Shown one piece after another: positions 60,289-64,000 of a stretch of DNA of 64,000 nucleotides. The notes beneath the pieces were generated by a model. It did no database searches and was not told the origin of the DNA. It saw only the letters and a list, made by a program, of their open reading frames with translations. Made by a program: the position numbers and the translations under genes. The first letter of the stretch is position 1; every line of letters begins with the position of its first letter. Source of the DNA: Leishmania martiniquensis (lineage: Eukaryota > Euglenozoa > Kinetoplastea > Trypanosomatida > Trypanosomatidae). Location: positions 1,725,501-1,789,500 of the forward strand of contig NC_090171.1 of NCBI RefSeq assembly GCF_017916325.1, written 5' to 3'.

Positions 60289-61962
60289 CAAGTTTCACGT
60301 GCTCCTCCTCTGCCATGCCCTATGGAATCTCTCTGGTGAGGTGCTTTATCGACTAGAGAGTAGAGCTGTCCAGTGCCTGAGGCTTCTGAATGATCATTTT
60401 CAGCTTCAAACCGCTTTGCCTTCTCCGCCCGTAGTCTGTACGGCCGACTGAACTGACGGGCATACGCGCCTCAAGGTGCAGGCAGGCCTGCTAATAGCTC
60501 TGATGCCTGACTGGCTTCTCATTCCTCTCCTTCCACGCTCCTGCTCGTCGTTGACGATCGAGGAGGAGGCGAGGGGTGCGCGCACCCCCCAAAAAACGCA
60601 CACCGGGCAAGACGCGTTCAGAGCGATTTCCGTGGCAAGCCCACACGTTCACCGAAGGAGGCGTCCTCCGGTATTCACACGGACAGATGTGGTCTTGTGC
60701 GCACATGCGCGTACGATAGCGTTCGCCGCTTTCCTCTCTGTTCTCAGTCACTAATGCGTAATGACTGTTTTTTTTTGTGTTTGCTTCCTCGTGCCGACTC
60801 TTTTCTGGTCGTTTTTCCCCCTTCTCTCTCTCTCCTCTCCATCGTTTTGCTCGCTCGAGGTGTTGGGAATGAGGCACAAGCGCGCCAGAGCTTTTGGTCG
60901 TTCGGCGGCCGCATGCGGCGAACGTCCGCCTCAGCGGCCCATTTCGATTCGGACGCATCATTCCCTCTCGCTTTGCATCTCTCTTTGTTTTTTTTGCACT
61001 CGTAAATGTATCTTTTCGCCTTTCTTCTTGAAGACGTGCACCTCTTCCGTTCCTTTACCGTTGTCCATGTTCTTCTTTTTGTCGTTGCTGTATCTTCCGT
61101 CTCCCCTGAGGAGTACAAAAAAAAATGGCTGCGGTGGTGCGAGTGACCTCTCTGCCTGTCGGCGTGTCTGTCGGTTTCTCTATGCTTTCGACTGTCCTTC
61201 TCTTTTCTCTCTCGCTCTGTGTGCGCAGCCCCGCACAGCCTGGACGATTGCGGTTTTTAATCCCTCTATCTTTTCTGATGTGTCACCGGCGTCGGGCATT
61301 CTCTTCGCCACGCGCGCGAGAGGGGTGAGTGGTCTGTGGCTGTGTTCGTCTGTTGTGGCTGACATTCTTGCCGCATGCTACAGACTTTGACAAACAAAAA
61401 CGTTTCGTTGGCTCTCATCTGGTGTTGCTCCACCCGTTCTGCGCTCACTTGCGGCGTTCCCACGGTCCATTTGTCAAAGTTCCACCTGACTAAAATGGGG
61501 CGGTAGGACGTTGTGGAAGTGGAGCTGAGAGGGTGTGACGCCTTCTTGATGCTACAGCTGATATTTTGGCCGTGAGTGCTACGGCATCTCCTCCTGCTTT
61601 CTTTTCTTCATCTACTACTTTTTTTTTCTGCTTGCGGTTGAACTTCGTGCGCCTCGGCTGCTGTCTAACTGAAGCGGCACCTTTTGTATCTCACCAGCAA
61701 CACGAAGACGCGCCTCTGCGTAGGTTTACGCGGCTCCTTCATCGGCGTGGCGGGTGCCGCTGGCCCCCGCTCTTACTCACGCAGCCGACTCACCATCGCT
61801 CATGTAAGTGGAAGTTGTCGCGGCTTTCTCGGTGGCAATGGGGACATAAGCCGGGGCGGTTCACGGCTGAGATACTATCGCATTCAAATCAAATGCAGGA
61901 AACCCATGGACGAGAGGAGGAGATGACGCCTCTGTCTGCGATGTTTATTTATTTATTTCGCG

Positions 61963-61981
61963 GGGGGAGGGAGGGAGGGAG
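61963..61981. repeat. GGGA tandem repeat
   Basis: Tandem GGGA units follow a short AT-rich TTTATTTA stretch in the right gene-free region. G-quadruplex formation is possible but unproven. Confidence 0.65.
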
Positions 61982-62150
61982 TGCGGTAGGGCGCGTGCCC
62001 TGCGCTCTCCTTTCTCTGACGTGCCACTATACTTGCCGCTGTGAAAGCCGGGACCTAAATGGGCCCAGTCAAACAACCGCCACCACAAAAGGGAGTCGTT
62101 CACCAGTGAGGCATACGTTGATAAGGGCAACGACACTGACGATGGTGACA

Positions 62151-62169
62151 CTGCTGCTGCTGCTGCTGC
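62151..62169. repeat. CTG trinucleotide repeat
   Basis: Six CTG units in non-coding DNA near the right end. Confidence 0.75.
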
Positions 62170-64000
62170 AAGGCGCGAGTGTCGCTCGGTGGGGAATGAG
62201 CGAACCAAAAGAGGTAACGTCGCGCAAGAGCATTGAGGCAGTTGCAGAAGCGTTTTTCTTTTGCCTCTCTTTTTCGTTTCTTGAATGTGAAGTCATCAAC
62301 ATCTGAGTTAGTCCAAAGCAAGCGAATAAAAAGGTGAGGGCCCGTGTTTCCGTGTCTGCCTGCTTACGTGCTCTCGTTGCTTCGCGTGATTGCGTCACAT
62401 GCGCCTTCAGCGGAACTCAAAAAAAGGTAAGATGGATGCAGGCCTTACCTTCGCGGCGAAGAAAGCGGTGAATACTGAGTTTTCTGTTCAGGTACCGCCC
62501 CCCGTACGCGCAGACGCAAAGGCAATGCGGTGTGGAAAAAAAAGAGGCTCGTACAACTCACTTCCTCGAGGTGCCGCCACTGAGCTGGCTCCCTCCGAAA
62601 GACCAAGAGGATATTCTTTGGCGCGGGCCGGAGAAAGCATCGGGGGGGGGGACTGAGAGCGATGGCGTTGTCAAATCTAACGATTCTGCATCGTTTGTAG
62701 CATTCCGGTGCTCGCTGCTGCATGTCCGTCTCCAGCCGATGCGCGAGTACGCGTGTGCTGAATTCTCCTGCCGAACTGTCTCTCGAGGGAGGCGAATTCG
62801 CTCTCGTTGGACTGCTTGTGCGCTTGCTCATCAACTTCACCGTCTCCTCCCCTCTCTCTTTCTCATGTCCTCTCGCTGACATGTGCGGGGGCACCACCTC
62901 CCCTCTCTCCACTTGCAAACGTGCTTCACATGGATTTCTTCGCATTCGTCCTCTCTTTTGTGCGCGGGATCGTGCCTTTTTTCCCTCTCGTGCGGTGCTT
63001 GCGTGACGCGCGCACATCCCCCTTCTGACTTCGCATGGGCGCGCCCTTTCTTGTGCGTCCTTCATCGCACTGCCTTACTTTTTCTGCCTTCGAGAAAGAG
63101 CACCAAATATCGATGTGGCTGCAGCACGTCGTCTTATTGACGTCTACCTGTCGCCTCTGATTCACGTTTTGCGAGTACGTCATCCCAACTCACGCATACA
63201 CGCCCACATCCGCACAGGGAAAGAGAAAACTAACAACAAAAAACCGTACAGATACGCACCTCCTCGCCAGCGCAGAGGCAACTTTTTGTTCTTTGCCGTG
63301 GGTGAGGCTTTGTCCCTGCCTCCCCCTTCCTTCCACCTCCCTTCCCCCGCTCGCCGCCCTTTCTCCCCAGATACACAATAGCCAAGAAAAAGGCGCCTCT
63401 GCGGGATAAGAAAGAGGAAACCAATTCAGAGGGTACTAAGGGAAAGGGGCTCCTCATTCTCTCCGTCCTCATCTTTTTTGCGCTCCTGTTTTTTTTTGTG
63501 TGTGCGCGGCTACGCCAGCTAACCGCCCCTCTGTCCCTCCTCTCTCCTCTCCCTTCTTCCCTTTTGGTCGTCCTTCGAGGAGGCGTCCGGTTGCGCCATT
63601 GTCGAAGGCTGTGAGGGCTCCTCTTTCCTTCCTCATATAGTTCTCTGTGGTACAAGCATACCTGTCAATTCTCCTCCTCCTCTCACCCGCCCGCTTTCGA
63701 AGTTGGAGATCGTTCGAGGCGCGTGGCGGTGATGTGGTTGAGTCTTGCCTCAGCCTCCCTCCCCCATCCCTTTCTAACATCCCTCCAAAAGGAACAGCAT
63801 CCCGAACAGCACCACCGCTTTTCGTTGGCCTCTTTAATTCGTCTTTTTTTCTGTCTCTGTTCTCCTTCTGTATGCCCACAGGTGATCACCTGCGCCGCCC
63901 TCGCATTTTCTGTTCGCGTGCTGTGCCCTACTCCCGCACGCACCACGAGAGATCTGCATCAGTGCGTCTTTCCGCCTCGTTACTGCTTTGACCTACCTCT

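Larger units (their letters stand above)
60289..64000. other. Gene-free 3.7 kb to the right end
   Basis: I find no supported gene. Open frames are short or low-complexity on both strands. Simple repeats are GGGA units (61963-61981) and CTG units (62151-62169). From 62800 on the + strand becomes strongly C/T-rich, so the region is probably the 5' flank of a gene beginning beyond the window. Confidence 0.55.

Noticed and set aside
1..64000. CRISPR arrays, insertion sequences or bacterial-type operons
   Set aside because: No direct repeats with spacers and no transposase. All features are eukaryotic and trypanosomatid in style.

Overview
The window looks like nuclear chromosomal DNA of a trypanosomatid flagellate, most probably a Leishmania or close relative. 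The signs are a GC-rich genome, intron-less genes all on the + strand, no gene-by-gene promoters, and gene-free spacers of about 0.5-4 kb filled with pyrimidine tracts followed by AG (spliced-leader trans-splicing acceptors) and short TG/CA repeats. The products are typically kinetoplastid, with long low-complexity insertions in conserved enzymes. I read it as an internal part of one polycistronic transcription unit. The exact species and chromosome cannot be fixed from the sequence alone.

Layout, left to right: a gene-free, pyrimidine-rich 3 kb; a giant TRIP12-type HECT ubiquitin ligase (3052-10734); a degenerate alternative-oxidase-like protein (11981-13432); gamma-tubulin complex component GCP2 (14571-17153); a 3.3 kb spacer; a MAK5/DDX24-type DEAD-box helicase (20416-23301); a charged coiled-coil protein that appears frameshifted (24776-25174, tail to 25286); ribosomal protein eL22 (25849-26238); an asparaginase-I-like protein lacking the usual nucleophile (27623-28732); an N-myristoylation-motif RMD/FAM82 TPR protein (29884-30732); mitochondrial intermediate peptidase (31954-33984); a small mitochondrial protein (35311-35796); a DNAJC9-like J protein (37348-38178); an AAAP amino-acid transporter (40010-42364); a PrmC/HemK methyltransferase (43479-45023); CFAP298 (46270-47073); ribosomal protein eL18 (48086-48682); an unrecognised 1051-residue protein (50360-53515); a probable frameshifted small-gene remnant (about 53930-54310); COQ8/ADCK (54666-56264); an alpha-kinase (58354-60288); and 3.7 kb without a recognisable gene.

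As usual in trypanosomatids, neighbours share transcription rather than a pathway, but themes recur. Translation and ribosome assembly: eL22, eL18, MAK5/DDX24, PrmC and an eEF2K-class kinase. Mitochondrion and ubiquinone: COQ8, MIP, the AOX-like protein and the small mitochondrial protein. Microtubules and flagellum: GCP2, CFAP298 and RMD.

The most unusual item is the alternative-oxidase-like gene. It keeps the AOX helical framework, with a long ungapped match, but four of the six di-iron ligands and the essential tyrosine are replaced. It therefore looks like a pseudo-oxidase in a lineage generally described as lacking AOX. Second-tier items are the asparaginase homologue without its catalytic threonine and the two apparently frame-broken genes.
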